Assembly (NCBI GenBank): GCA_003022725.1
Contig: PXSQ01000034.1
Coordinates: forward strand, 1 to 40,654
DNA: 40,654 bases
Source: Halobacteriales archaeon SW_7_65_23
Lineage (GTDB): Archaea; Halobacteriota; Halobacteria; Halobacteriales; Haloarculaceae
Direction of reading: 5' to 3'
Position 1 is the first letter of the stretch. The number at the start of each line of letters is the position of its first letter. Shown piece by piece: positions 1 through 8,173 of this stretch. The notes under the pieces are model-generated. The model searched no databases. It was not told the origin of the DNA and saw only the letters and a program-made list of their open reading frames with translations. Position numbers and translations under genes: made by a program.

Positions 1-190
1 CTCAGCGACCGCCAACGATCCGAGGGCTTCCAGTCTTGTGTTTGAAAGCAGTCGTTCCGCTGACCTCCTCAAATGATACGTACGCAGACACAGTGTGGAT
101 CGCTACTTCGGTCCTGAACGATTCTATGACACGCTAGAATAAGAATTACAGCCACCAGTATGAAACTCGTCCCCGCGACGGGGCTCGCGG
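1..190. other. Non-coding left edge with a repeat end
   Basis: I see no supported gene here. The only recognisable structure is at 141-161, a 21-bp stretch ending GCCACCAGTAT that recurs almost unchanged at 23087-23107 and, reverse-complemented and shorter, at 7212-7226. It lies just downstream of the dUTPase stop codon. Confidence 0.5.
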
Positions 191-673
191 TCACTCGGTT
201 CCCGCGGACTCGTCGACGTTCTCGCCCTGGTAAGTCCCGTCGTACTCGGACTCGTGGTTCGCCTCGGCGAGGACGAGCTGGGCGATCCGGGCGTCGCGTT
301 CGAGGTGGATCTCGTGGTGGACTTCCAGCAGCCCCTCGCCGCGGCCCTCGTAGCCGGCGTCCCAGACGGCCGTATCCAGTATACAGGAGTTGCGCAGCAG
401 CGACGAGCGGGGGTACAGAAAGCCGACGTGGCCCGCCGGAATCCGGACGTGGTCGGCGTACTGGACGATATAGCCACCCGGCGGGAGCTCGTACACGCCG
501 TCGGTCGGCTCGACCTCGCGGCGGTCGCCGATCGCCGTGCCGTCGCGCCAGATCCGGCCGGGGGCCGTCTGCTCGAACACGGCGCCGAGCCGGAGGTCGA
601 TTCCGTTGGGCTGTACCTGCGCCGGGCGGAGGTCGCCGAGGTGGTCGGCGACGAACTGGCCGCTTTTGAACAT
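191..673 (-). CDS. dut: dUTP diphosphatase, archaeal Dut/dCTP deaminase fold
   Basis: This 160-aa protein should hydrolyse dUTP to dUMP and pyrophosphate in the cytoplasm, keeping uracil out of DNA. Residues 21-30 (QPNGIDLRLG) and 88-91 (PRSS), followed by a W-D-A-G-Y segment at 104-108, are the conserved motifs of the trimeric dUTPase/dCTP deaminase fold. The form with WDAGYEGRG is the one I associate with archaeal Dut rather than bacterial Dcd. The ATG at 673 is chosen because the open frame upstream of it is arginine/proline-rich and unlike the family. It is divergent from aconitase across 149 bp. A dCTP deaminase or a bifunctional enzyme cannot be excluded by eye. The uracil-DNA glycosylase at 3549-4160 serves the same uracil-avoidance function. 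Confidence 0.8.
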   Translation of the reverse strand: MFKSGQFVADHLGDLRPAQVQPNGIDLRLGAVFEQTAPGRIWRDGTAIGDRREVEPTDGVYELPPGGYIVQYADHVRIPAGHVGFLYPRSSLLRNSCILDTAVWDAGYEGRGEGLLEVHHEIHLERDARIAQLVLAEANHESEYDGTYQGENVDESAGTE

Positions 674-822
674 GGCCGGTGGTGGGGGGCAGGCGTGCAA
701 AACGCTACCGGTCCGGCGAGCGCCCACGAAACGACCCCGATCGGGCGGGGACCGCCCGCGTGGACGAGGTAACGGACGCAACAGCACCTTTTTTACCTCC
801 GGATAGCGGAGATTGGGACGCT

Positions 823-2796
823 ATGGGACAGACACTCACCGAGAAAATCCTCGAGGACCACCTCGTCGAGGGCGAACTCGAACCCGGCGAGGAGATCGGC
901 CTCGAGGTCGACCAGGTGCTCACGCAGGACACGACAGGCACGATGGTCTGGCTGCAGTTCGAGGCGATGGGGATCGACGAAGTCCAGACCGAGCTGGCCG
1001 CGCAGTACTGCGACCACCAGACGTACCAGTTCGACTTCAAGAACACCGACGACCACCGGTTCCTCCGCTCTGCTGCCGGCACGTTCGGCGCGCACTTCTC
1101 GCGGCCGGGCAACGGCATCTGCCACCAGGTGCACAAGGAACACTTCGCTGCGCCGGGCAAGACGCTGCTTGGCTCTGACTCGCACACCCCGACGCCGGGC
1201 GGGATGGGGCAGTTTGCCATCGGCGCCGGCGGGATCGACATCGCCGTCGCGATGGGCGGCGCACCCTACTACACGGAGATGCCCGAGATCGTCAACGTCC
1301 GCCTGGAAGGCGAGCTCCCCGCGTGGGCGACCGCCAAGGACGTCATCCTGGAGCTGCTCCGGCGGCTCACCGTCAAGGGCGGCGTCGGCAAGGTGCTGGA
1401 GTACACCGGGCCGGGCGTCGAGTCGCTGACGGTTCCCGAACGGACGACGATCACCAACATGGGGACCGAGCTGGGTGCGACCACCTCGATCTTCCCGACC
1501 GACGAGCACACCAGGGACTACCTCGAACGCCTCGGGCGGGCCGAGGAGTACGTGGAGCTCCAGCCCGACGAGGACGCCGAGTACGACGACGAGGTCGTCG
1601 TCGACCTCTCGGAGCTCGAACCGCTGATCGCCGAGCCGTCGATGCCGGACAACGTTGTCCCCGTCCGCGAGGTCGAAGGGATCGAGGTCGACCAGGTCAT
1701 CATCGGTTCCTGTACGAACGGCGCCTACGAGGACATCCTGCCGGCCGCGAAGATGCTCGAAGGGCGGACGGTCAACCAGACCACCGGGATGATCGTCGCC
1801 CCCGGCTCCAAGCAGTCCTCGGAACTGCTGGCCCGCGAGGGCTGGGTCGCCGAGATGATGGCCGCCGGCGTCAACTTCTCGGAGGCCACCTGCGGCGCGT
1901 GTATCGGCAACGGCCACGTTCCCGCCTCCGACTCCGTCTCGCTGCGGACGTTCAACCGCAACTTCGAGGGCCGGTCGGGGATCGAGGACGACTCGGTGTA
2001 CCTCTGCTCGCCGGAAGTGGCGACCGCCTCCGCCCTCGCGGGCGAGATCGTCGATCCGCGCGACCTGGCGGAGGAACTGGGCGACCTCGAGGACCCCGGC
2101 CTGGAGATGCCCGAGCAGTTCGACGGCTCGAAAGCCGACCTCATCGCCCCCGACGAGGCGCCCGACGACGACCTCATCAAGGGGCCGAACATCGGCGACG
2201 TGCCGCTGAAAGAGCCCCTGGAGTCCGAACTCAAGGGCCCCGCGCTGCTGAAGATGGGTGACAACATCACGACCGACCACATCATCCCCGCGACCCAGGA
2301 GATCCTGATGTACCGCTCGAACATCGAGCGGCTCTCGGAGTTCACCCTCTCGCGGGTCGACGACACCTTCGCCGACCGCGCGAAGCGCTCCGACGGCGGC
2401 TTCCTCGTCGCCGGCGAGAACTACGGCCAGGGCTCCTCCCGCGAGCACGCGGCGATGTGCCCGATGCACCTCGGCGTCGAGGGCGTGCTCGCACGGAGTT
2501 TCGCCCGCATCCACCGCGCGAACCTCTTTAATTTCGGGCTGATCCCGCTGCTCATCGACGAGGACACCTACGAGAACATCAACCAGGGCGACGACATCGA
2601 GATCGTCGACGACGTCGACGCCGGCGTCCGCTCCGGCCAGGAGGAGTTCACCGTCCGCGTGAACGACGACTGGGAAGCGACCGCGATCCTGGACGCCAGC
2701 GAGCGCGAGCGCGCGATCCTGGCGGCCGGCGGCCGGCTGCCGTACGTCCGCCAGCAGCACGAGGACGGCGGCGCCGCCGCGCCGAGCGACGACTAA
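823..2796 (+). CDS. acn: Aconitate hydratase
   Basis: The 657-aa protein interconverts citrate and isocitrate in the citric acid cycle. The three cysteines that bind the 4Fe-4S cluster are visible: C297 in SCTNG, and C357 and C360 in CGACIG. The C-terminal swivel domain contains GENYGQGSSREHA from residue 531, with the substrate-binding Ser-Arg. The length matches the monomeric haloarchaeal/mitochondrial-like aconitase. The ATG at 823 starts the conserved N-terminus (MGQTLTEKIL). A T-rich element at 789-795 lies about 30 bp upstream, so the transcript is likely to have a very short leader. A 685-aa open frame on the opposite strand is a codon-bias shadow. The gene appears monocistronic. Confidence 0.96.
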   Translation: MGQTLTEKILEDHLVEGELEPGEEIGLEVDQVLTQDTTGTMVWLQFEAMGIDEVQTELAAQYCDHQTYQFDFKNTDDHRFLRSAAGTFGAHFSRPGNGICHQVHKEHFAAPGKTLLGSDSHTPTPGGMGQFAIGAGGIDIAVAMGGAPYYTEMPEIVNVRLEGELPAWATAKDVILELLRRLTVKGGVGKVLEYTGPGVESLTVPERTTITNMGTELGATTSIFPTDEHTRDYLERLGRAEEYVELQPDEDAEYDDEVVVDLSELEPLIAEPSMPDNVVPVREVEGIEVDQVIIGSCTNGAYEDILPAAKMLEGRTVNQTTGMIVAPGSKQSSELLAREGWVAEMMAAGVNFSEATCGACIGNGHVPASDSVSLRTFNRNFEGRSGIEDDSVYLCSPEVATASALAGEIVDPRDLAEELGDLEDPGLEMPEQFDGSKADLIAPDEAPDDDLIKGPNIGDVPLKEPLESELKGPALLKMGDNITTDHIIPATQEILMYRSNIERLSEFTLSRVDDTFADRAKRSDGGFLVAGENYGQGSSREHAAMCPMHLGVEGVLARSFARIHRANLFNFGLIPLLIDEDTYENINQGDDIEIVDDVDAGVRSGQEEFTVRVNDDWEATAILDASERERAILAAGGRLPYVRQQHEDGGAAAPSDD

Positions 2797-2811
2797 CGCT
2801 GTCGACCTCCC

Positions 2812-2820
2812 CGTTTTTTG
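2812..2820 (+). terminator. T-run after aconitase
   Basis: A CCGTTTTTTG run begins about 15 bp after the aconitase stop. Archaeal transcription commonly ends at such T-tracts without a hairpin. This is inference from sequence only. Confidence 0.4.
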
Positions 2821-2870
2821 CTGCAGCACGACCCACCCCTCAGGGTGCACACTACCCGCGCGCAGCTGTC

Positions 2871-2880
2871 GGTATAAAAA
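2871..2880 (+). promoter_or_regulatory. TATA box for HxlR regulator
   Basis: GGTATAAAAA is a strong archaeal TATA element. A transcript starting about 25 bp downstream would have a leader of roughly 30-55 nt before the candidate starts at 2931 (GTG) or 2952 (ATG). Confidence 0.55.
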
Positions 2881-2951
2881 GCTACCGGGGATGCGACCGG
2901 CGGGCGCAAAACTGCCGTGGGTTTACCGGTGTGAGAAAATCAGTACAGACG

Positions 2952-3329
2952 ATGCGGTTTCACACTCGGGCGACGGGCGATGCGGGAAGCGAGCTACCGC
3001 TGCTCGAGGACTGCGAGTCAGCGTTCCGCGACGCCCAGCGGGTCGTCGGCCGGAAGTGGCACCCGATTATCGTCTACCACCTGCTCGACGCGGGGCCGCT
3101 GGGGTTCAGCGAACTCAAAGATCGGGTGGATGACGTCTCTTCGAAGATGCTCGCCGAGAGCCTCGACGACCTGCAGGCGGCGGGGTTACTGGAGCGCGAG
3201 CAGGTGCGGGAGGGCCCGACCCGCGTCGAGTACAGCCTGACAGAGCGGGGAGCGGCGCTGGAGCCACTGCTCGTCGAAATGCTCCGGTGGGGGACCACCC
3301 ACGGTCCGGTCACCGAGGCGGATCGGTGA
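2952..3329 (+). CDS. HxlR-type winged-helix regulator
   Basis: The 125-aa protein has the compact HxlR/MarR-like winged-helix layout. An N-terminal helix precedes RVVGRKWHPIIVYHLL, then GPLGFSELKDRV and SKMLAESLDDLQAAGLL (recognition helix), then a wing ending in RVEYSLTERG. It should bind DNA as a dimer; the ligand and targets are unknown. An in-frame GTG at 2931 would add seven residues; I prefer the ATG. The stop codon overlaps the ATG of the next small ORF, so the two are probably translated together. Confidence 0.85.
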   Translation: MRFHTRATGDAGSELPLLEDCESAFRDAQRVVGRKWHPIIVYHLLDAGPLGFSELKDRVDDVSSKMLAESLDDLQAAGLLEREQVREGPTRVEYSLTERGAALEPLLVEMLRWGTTHGPVTEADR

Positions 3330-3508
3330 TGTCCTCCCGGGTCGCGACACCGGTGACTTCGAAGCGTGCACCGCCGCGCTCGCTGGCGACGGTCCGGACC
3401 GTCCCCCCATTCGGCGAAGCGGTCGGCGACCGCGTGATCGACACACTTCGCGACAACGGCATCGAGCGCGTGGTGGCCGAGGACGGCAACCTCGACGTGG
3501 ACGAGTAG
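3329..3508 (+). CDS. Small hypothetical protein coupled to HxlR gene
   Basis: This 59-aa frame starts at an ATG that shares a base with the upstream TGA (TGATG arrangement), the usual sign of translational coupling. Residues 1-30 are basic with several prolines; the C-terminal half is acidic and helical (FGEAVGDRVIDTLRDNG then VVAEDGNLDVDE), as expected for a haloarchaeal protein. I do not recognise a family. The coupling and the acidic C-terminus argue for a real gene, and the short length argues for caution. Confidence 0.55.
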   Translation: MSSRVATPVTSKRAPPRSLATVRTVPPFGEAVGDRVIDTLRDNGIERVVAEDGNLDVDE

Positions 3509-3548
3509 ACCGCACACTCACGGAGACTCGCCAAGCATCGACTGGTCG

Positions 3549-4160
3549 TCAGTACTCGCCCAGCGTCGACTGGCCGCCGTCGCCAGCGTAGTCGGCGGCC
3601 GCCCGCAGGGTTTCGGTGAACGCTTCGCCCTGGCTGGGGTCGTACAGCGTCGCCGCGGGGTGGACGCAGATCATTACCGGCCAGGTTTCCTCGCCGATGG
3701 TCGCCTCGAAGATCTCGCCGGCCTCGGCCGTGACGCCGACGTCGCGTCCCAGCAGGTGCTCGGAGGGGACCTTCCCGAGGGTGATCACCAGCGACGGCTC
3801 GATAGCCGCGATCTCGCGGGCGAGGTACGCCCGGCAGTTCTCCCGTTCCTCGACGTGGGGGTCGCGGTTCTCCGGCGGGCGACACCGGACGGTGTTCGTG
3901 ATGCGCACGTCCGCCCGGTCGAGGCCGACGTCCCGCAGTTCTTCGTCGAGCACCTGGCCGCTCCGGCCGACGAACGGCTCGCCCTGCTCGTCCTCGCTGG
4001 CGCCGGGCGCTTCCCCGACGAACACGAGGTCCGCGTCGGTCGGCCCGGTGCCGTTGACGATCTGACTCCGCGACTCGACGAGCGCCGGACAGCGCTCGCA
4101 GGCGGTCGTCGCCAGCCGCTCGCCGTCCCAGGTGCCTCCCTCAATGTCGTCCTCGGTCAT
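3549..4160 (-). CDS. udg: Uracil-DNA glycosylase, family 4 (Fe-S)
   Basis: The 203-aa enzyme removes uracil from DNA to start base excision repair. Four cysteines sit at the positions expected for a 4Fe-4S cluster: C21 and C24 (CERC), C93 and C109. Active-site motif A spans residues 49-68 (GEAPGASEDEQGEPFVGRSG), and the C-terminal HPAA corresponds to the second active-site motif. The ATG at 4160 is preferred because 35 upstream in-frame residues are basic and unlike the family. It is convergent with the HxlR unit and co-directional with, but separate from, the decarboxylase upstream. Confidence 0.92.
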   Translation of the reverse strand: MTEDDIEGGTWDGERLATTACERCPALVESRSQIVNGTGPTDADLVFVGEAPGASEDEQGEPFVGRSGQVLDEELRDVGLDRADVRITNTVRCRPPENRDPHVEERENCRAYLAREIAAIEPSLVITLGKVPSEHLLGRDVGVTAEAGEIFEATIGEETWPVMICVHPAATLYDPSQGEAFTETLRAAADYAGDGGQSTLGEY

Positions 4161-4285
4161 GTTCCCCGTTCCGTCCGCCTGACCCAAAGAAGCTCTCCCT
4201 TCGAACGCAACTGCTTGATGGTCGGCGTGTTTCCGGCGACGGGATCCCGGCCGCGTCCATTCCATTCAGATGCCGAGAGTGAGAG

Positions 4286-5728
4286 TTACTCTGTCTCTTC
4301 TGCGTTCAGGAACGCGTCGATCCCGTCGAACAGCCGCCCAATCGTCTCCGTGCCGGTGAACGGATTCAGGAGGACAACTCGCAACCACCGACTGTCACGG
4401 TAGGTCGGCAACGACACGAAGATGTCGTGCTCGGAGAGCAACACCTGCTGGAGCCGACTGTTCAGGTCGTCCCGTTCCGCCGGCGGACACCACTCGGGCG
4501 CTGCCCGGAAGCAGACAATGTTCATCTCCGGCTCGCTGGCCAGCTCCAGCGCGTCGTGTTCGAGGACGCGGTCGCGAACCGTGGCCGTCAGCCGGTAGCT
4601 CTCGTCGATCAGCTGTTCGAGTCCGTCGCGGCCGAGATGCTGGAGGGTGAGCCACAGCTTCAGGATTTCTGCCCGTCGAGTTCCCTGAACGCTCACCTCG
4701 CCGAGATTCGGGATCGCGTCGTCGCCGCGCATGTACGGTGCCCCGATCCGGAACTCCTCCTGCAGGACGTCGGCGTCGACGAACAGCGCCATCGCACAGG
4801 TCTTGGCGACGTAGCACCACTTCTGGGGGTTGAACGTCACCGAATCGGCAGCCTCGATCCCGTCAAGCCGGTCCCCCTCGGCGTCGGAGAACACGAGCGC
4901 CCCGCCGTAGGCCGCGTCGACGTGAAACCACAGGTCGTGGTCGTCGGCGACGTCGTGGATCGCCGGCAGCGGGTCGATGTTACCGGTCGTCGTCGTCCCA
5001 GCTGTCGCGACGACACAGAAGGGCGCTCTACCATTCCGTTCCGTCCGTTTGATTGCCTTCGCCAACGACCCTGGCTCCATCCGGGAGTGGTCGTCGGTCT
5101 CGACCGCGACGACGGCATCCGTCCCGAGTCCGAGGAGCATCGCGGCCTTCTGCAGAGACGTGTGCGCGACCTCGGACGCGAACAGCACGGGCTCGCGGTC
5201 CAGTCCGGCGAGGCCGCCCTCGTGGATGTCGAACGTTTGGTTCCGGGCGACCGACAAGGCATGGAGATTCGCGAGGCTCCCCCCGCTCGTGAGCACCCCG
5301 CCGGCGTCGGGTCCGAGGTCGAACTCGCCGGCGATGGTCTCGGTCACTTGGACTTCGAGTTCCGAGAACACCGGCGACATCTCCACGCTCAACATGTTGT
5401 TGTTGACCGCCGACGCGACCAGATCACCGAGCACGGAGACAGTCGTCGGCATCGTGTCCATGTGGCCGATGTAGCCCGGATGCGCGGGATTCATCGACCC
5501 GTCGACGATCGTCTCGAGATCGTCGAGCAGGTCATCGTGGGTCTGCGAAGACTCAGGGATCGTGACCGCGGGAGCGGTCGAATCCGTCGGTAGCGGCGAC
5601 CGGTCCTCGGCCCCTTCGAGCTGTTCGAGGAGTTGGTCGAGAACGTCCTCGGCGAGGTCATGGACGGCGTCGGCGTTGTTCCCGGACGGGTCAATGAACC
5701 CTGCTTTGGGCATATTGGAACGGTTCAT
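4286..5728 (-). CDS. PLP-dependent group II amino-acid decarboxylase
   Basis: The 480-aa protein belongs to the glutamate/aromatic amino-acid/2,4-diaminobutyrate decarboxylase family. The Schiff-base lysine is K303 in FNPQKWC, and HVDAAYGG upstream holds the aspartate that pairs with the PLP ring nitrogen. NPAHPGYIGHMDT and TSGGSLANLHAL are conserved substrate and phosphate-binding segments. The substrate cannot be read from sequence. The ATG at 5728 follows an AGAGGAT ribosome-binding-like stretch; further in-frame ATGs are at 5755 and 5713. No siderophore or polyamine genes adjoin it. Its divergent neighbour is the alpha/beta hydrolase. Confidence 0.88.
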   Translation of the reverse strand: MNRSNMPKAGFIDPSGNNADAVHDLAEDVLDQLLEQLEGAEDRSPLPTDSTAPAVTIPESSQTHDDLLDDLETIVDGSMNPAHPGYIGHMDTMPTTVSVLGDLVASAVNNNMLSVEMSPVFSELEVQVTETIAGEFDLGPDAGGVLTSGGSLANLHALSVARNQTFDIHEGGLAGLDREPVLFASEVAHTSLQKAAMLLGLGTDAVVAVETDDHSRMEPGSLAKAIKRTERNGRAPFCVVATAGTTTTGNIDPLPAIHDVADDHDLWFHVDAAYGGALVFSDAEGDRLDGIEAADSVTFNPQKWCYVAKTCAMALFVDADVLQEEFRIGAPYMRGDDAIPNLGEVSVQGTRRAEILKLWLTLQHLGRDGLEQLIDESYRLTATVRDRVLEHDALELASEPEMNIVCFRAAPEWCPPAERDDLNSRLQQVLLSEHDIFVSLPTYRDSRWLRVVLLNPFTGTETIGRLFDGIDAFLNAEETE

Positions 5729-5830
5729 ACATATCCTCTTGGCGCACAGTGACATCGATTGTGGGGGTTGATCGAGGGTTTGAACGGACTTCGAACTGTT
5801 GAACGGGATAGCTTCAAACTTACTATCAGC

Positions 5831-5840
5831 TATATAATTC
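5831..5840 (+). promoter_or_regulatory. TATA box for alpha/beta hydrolase
   Basis: TATATAATTC lies about 24 bp before the ATG at 5859, the spacing expected for a leaderless or nearly leaderless transcript. It sits in the shared region between two divergent genes. Confidence 0.6.
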
Positions 5841-5858
5841 CTACCACCGTTCGATCAA

Positions 5859-6761
5859 ATGCCACCGATGGTACAACCGTCACATGCGGATCGAGCCGTA
5901 TCGTATCGCACTGTCAATGTCGACGGAGTCGAGGTATTCTACAGAGAGGCAGGAGCCGAGACCGACCCCACTCTCGTGTTGCTCCACGGCTACCCCTCTT
6001 CGTCACATATGTACCGAGACCTGATCCCGCGACTCGCTGAGGAGTTTCACGTCATCGCGCCGGATTATCCCGGGTTCGGGCACAGCGACCGACCTGCCGT
6101 CGACGAGTTCGAGTACACGTTCGACCACCTCGCCGAATTCACGGCATCAGTCCTTCAGAACCTCGACGCGACTCCCTGTGCGTTCTTCATTCAGGACTAC
6201 GGGGCCCCTGTCGGGTTCCGGATTGCGGTCGAGCATCCCGACTGGATCGAGGCGTTCGTCGTCCAGAACGCCAACGTCTACGAGATCGGGATCACTGACG
6301 AGTTCCGTGATCTACTGGAACCGGTCTGGAACGAACGGACCGCAGCGACCGAGAAGCCCGTGTTAGAGTTCTTCGAACCGGAGGGCACCAAGTGGCTCTA
6401 CCAGACGGGGGCACGTGAACCGGACCGTATGAACCCGGATGCGTGGACCCATGACCAGTACGTTCTCGACCAATCCGACAGCGACCTCATTCAGTTGGAC
6501 CTACAAGCGAATTACCACACAAACATCGAACAATACCCAGAGTGGCAGGCGTATCTCCGCGAGCACCAGCCACCAACGCTGGTTGTCTGGGGAAAAAACG
6601 ACCCCATCTTCGGTCCAGAGGGCGCCCGCGCGTTCGGGGATGACCTCGACACGGTGGAGATTCACCTATTCGACACAGGTCATTTCGCCCTCGAAGAAGA
6701 CTGCGAGGAAATCGCGAAGCTGACCCGCGAGTTCCTCACCGACCACGTCGTGGCGGACTGA
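5859..6761 (+). CDS. Alpha/beta hydrolase with Asp nucleophile (haloalkane dehalogenase/epoxide hydrolase type)
   Basis: The 300-aa protein has a complete alpha/beta hydrolase triad. The nucleophile is D113 in the elbow IQDYGAP, the second acid is D248 in GKNDPIF, and the base is H275 in DTGHFALEE. The oxyanion-hole motif HGYPSSS starts at H43. An aspartate nucleophile marks dehalogenase- or epoxide hydrolase-like enzymes rather than esterases. I cannot choose between them, because that needs the halide-binding or ring-opening cap residues. A second ATG nine bases downstream (5868) is also possible. It is divergent from the decarboxylase and convergent with an HxlR repressor. Codon use is less GC-rich than in the surrounding core genes, which hints at acquisition. 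Confidence 0.85.
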   Translation: MPPMVQPSHADRAVSYRTVNVDGVEVFYREAGAETDPTLVLLHGYPSSSHMYRDLIPRLAEEFHVIAPDYPGFGHSDRPAVDEFEYTFDHLAEFTASVLQNLDATPCAFFIQDYGAPVGFRIAVEHPDWIEAFVVQNANVYEIGITDEFRDLLEPVWNERTAATEKPVLEFFEPEGTKWLYQTGAREPDRMNPDAWTHDQYVLDQSDSDLIQLDLQANYHTNIEQYPEWQAYLREHQPPTLVVWGKNDPIFGPEGARAFGDDLDTVEIHLFDTGHFALEEDCEEIAKLTREFLTDHVVAD

Positions 6762-6792
6762 TTGGCACGGGACACCGCTCATTCAGCAGCGG

Positions 6793-7107
6793 TCAGTCGA
6801 ACCGCTCTTCGATCTCTTCTAACTGGCTGATGATGTCAGCAACAGCGTCGCCCTTCTCAGTGAGTTCGTACCGGGTCGATGGCGGCGTCGTGTCCTGTAC
6901 CGAGCGGGAGACGATGTCCTGTTCTCCCAGTTCTTTCAGCCTCGTCGAGAGAGTACTCGCCGGAATCCCACCGATGGTATCCTTGAGTTGGTTGAATCCC
7001 ATCGGCTCGTGGTCAAGACACCGGACGATGTGGAACGTCCACTTACAGCCAAGCGCTTCCCAGATACCGCCCCACTCCTGGGGCTGCCCCTCGCGAAGAT
7101 CGGCCAT
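6793..7107 (-). CDS. HxlR-type winged-helix regulator
   Basis: The 104-aa protein shows the full HxlR fold: WEALGCKWTFHIVRCL, GFNQLKDTIGGIPASTLSTRLKEL (recognition helix) and a wing with TRYELTEKG. It is only distantly like the HxlR protein at 2952-3329. It is convergent with the alpha/beta hydrolase, 31 bp away, and is a plausible local repressor of the hydrolase/decarboxylase pair. That role is inferred from position alone. Confidence 0.88.
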   Translation of the reverse strand: MADLREGQPQEWGGIWEALGCKWTFHIVRCLDHEPMGFNQLKDTIGGIPASTLSTRLKELGEQDIVSRSVQDTTPPSTRYELTEKGDAVADIISQLEEIEERFD

Positions 7108-7722
7108 CGGTTCGATGTTTCAAACCTACTAACTTCAATTTGACTACTCCATTTACATCAATGGGAAGCGAACCGCCGCAGTCCATCGCTTGCGCTCGAT
7201 ATTCGGTCCTGATACTGGTGGCTGTACGTACGTGAAAACCCGAATTGAGAATCCAGGCGGAACGGGTCTGTCTCCGCAGATAGCAGAGACTGGTGAGTAA
7301 ATTATCGCCGCCCCGTCCAGTCATTCTGTGCCCTGTCGCCGTAGCTTCCGCAGTTGTCGATAAACCGATTACTGCGATATAAAATGCGCGCGGCGCCGGT
7401 ACCGCCGCAGCGCGCTGGTCCCTCTCGCTGTGTCTGTTTTCGGTCGAACGTCGGCGTCGCGCCGGAGCTGCCGCCGGTCACGTCCCGGCCGGCAAACCGG
7501 TATCGTTCGGCGATCCGTCGAGCGTTCCCCTGGCAGTTCATTCCGGGGAGCAGTAGTCGAGTCGTTTGCAGTTCTCCGCCACCGTTGGACCATTATTTCG
7601 GGTCATACTACTGGCTACCGCCGGAGACGCCATCCCTGTTTCTCGAAATATTCCGACCTGGTCGTTGGAACGTTTCAACGCTGAACCTCGGAACGTTCCA
7701 ACTGGTTCGGTCCCGCCGTCAG
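7108..7722. other. Non-coding decayed region
   Basis: No convincing gene is present; open frames here are arginine/proline-rich shadows. Visible elements are two copies of dispersed repeat ends at 7212-7226 (ATACTGGTGGCTGTA) and 7288-7305 (GACTGGTGAGTAAATTAT), and a perfect 11-bp inverted repeat at 7664-7702. Confidence 0.5.
7664..7702. repeat. 11-bp inverted repeat with AACGTT dyads
   Basis: GTTGGAACGTT at 7664-7674 is mirrored perfectly by AACGTTCCAAC at 7692-7702 with a 17-nt spacer. Each arm lies in its own near-palindrome (GGAACGTTTC and GGAACGTTCC). It could be a pair of operator sites or a hairpin; no intact gene adjoins it. Confidence 0.6.
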
Positions 7723-8030
7723 TCATTGGCTCGAGGACAGTGGCTGCTGGGACGATCGCGGACTCTCGTAGTACCCGTGTTCGACAGCGGCCCGCAATGC
7801 GTCCTCCTGTTTGGGGGAGAGGTCGCTGCTCCCCGTTGTCGTCTCGACCGGCGAGGAGGCGTCGGTCAACCGCTGGAAATCGACGTCGATGCCGTCGGCG
7901 ACGCGCTCCTCTAGCTCGTCGAAGAACGCGCGGACGTCACCCTCGCCCGAGTGGACGATGCGCTACGTGGTACAGCGCTCCGTTTTGGTCGCCTCGGGGG
8001 ACGCACGCCGCGATTTTCGCTGCAATCGCC
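7723..8030 (-). pseudogene. Remnant of a bat-type (HTH-10) regulator
   Basis: Reading the minus strand from about 8030 to 7723 gives a fragment of a bacterioopsin-activator-like regulator: HSGEGDVRAFFDELEERV, then a linker, then LSPKQEDALRAAVEHGYY and ESPR. The last part matches the start of the family's C-terminal helix-turn-helix domain (compare TPEQREALLTAADLGYFEVP in the intact relative at 30629-31279). The frame has a TAG at 7963-7965 and ends right after ESPR, so the recognition helices and most of the N-terminal domain are missing. I treat it as a dead gene fragment. The left boundary is the stop codon; the right boundary is approximate. Confidence 0.6.
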
Positions 8031-8173
8031 CGACGGAGCCCGTGCTCTCCCGACCGATCGGACTGAGCCCGCGGTTCCAGCCGCCGCCGAATTTGATATT
8101 GCGTCATGTGATTTATGAACTACCGTGGCCGAACGCGCTGGTCTTATACGAATCGGGCGATTACGCGGCGACA

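Noticed and set aside
793-2850. 685-aa open frame antisense to aconitase
   Set aside because: It mirrors the aconitase codon pattern of a GC-rich genome, is rich in Arg/Val/Leu repeats and shows no domain; the plus-strand enzyme has all catalytic residues.
7354-7914. 186-aa plus-strand frame in the decayed region
   Set aside because: Arginine/proline-rich with no family resemblance; it overlaps the minus-strand regulator remnant.
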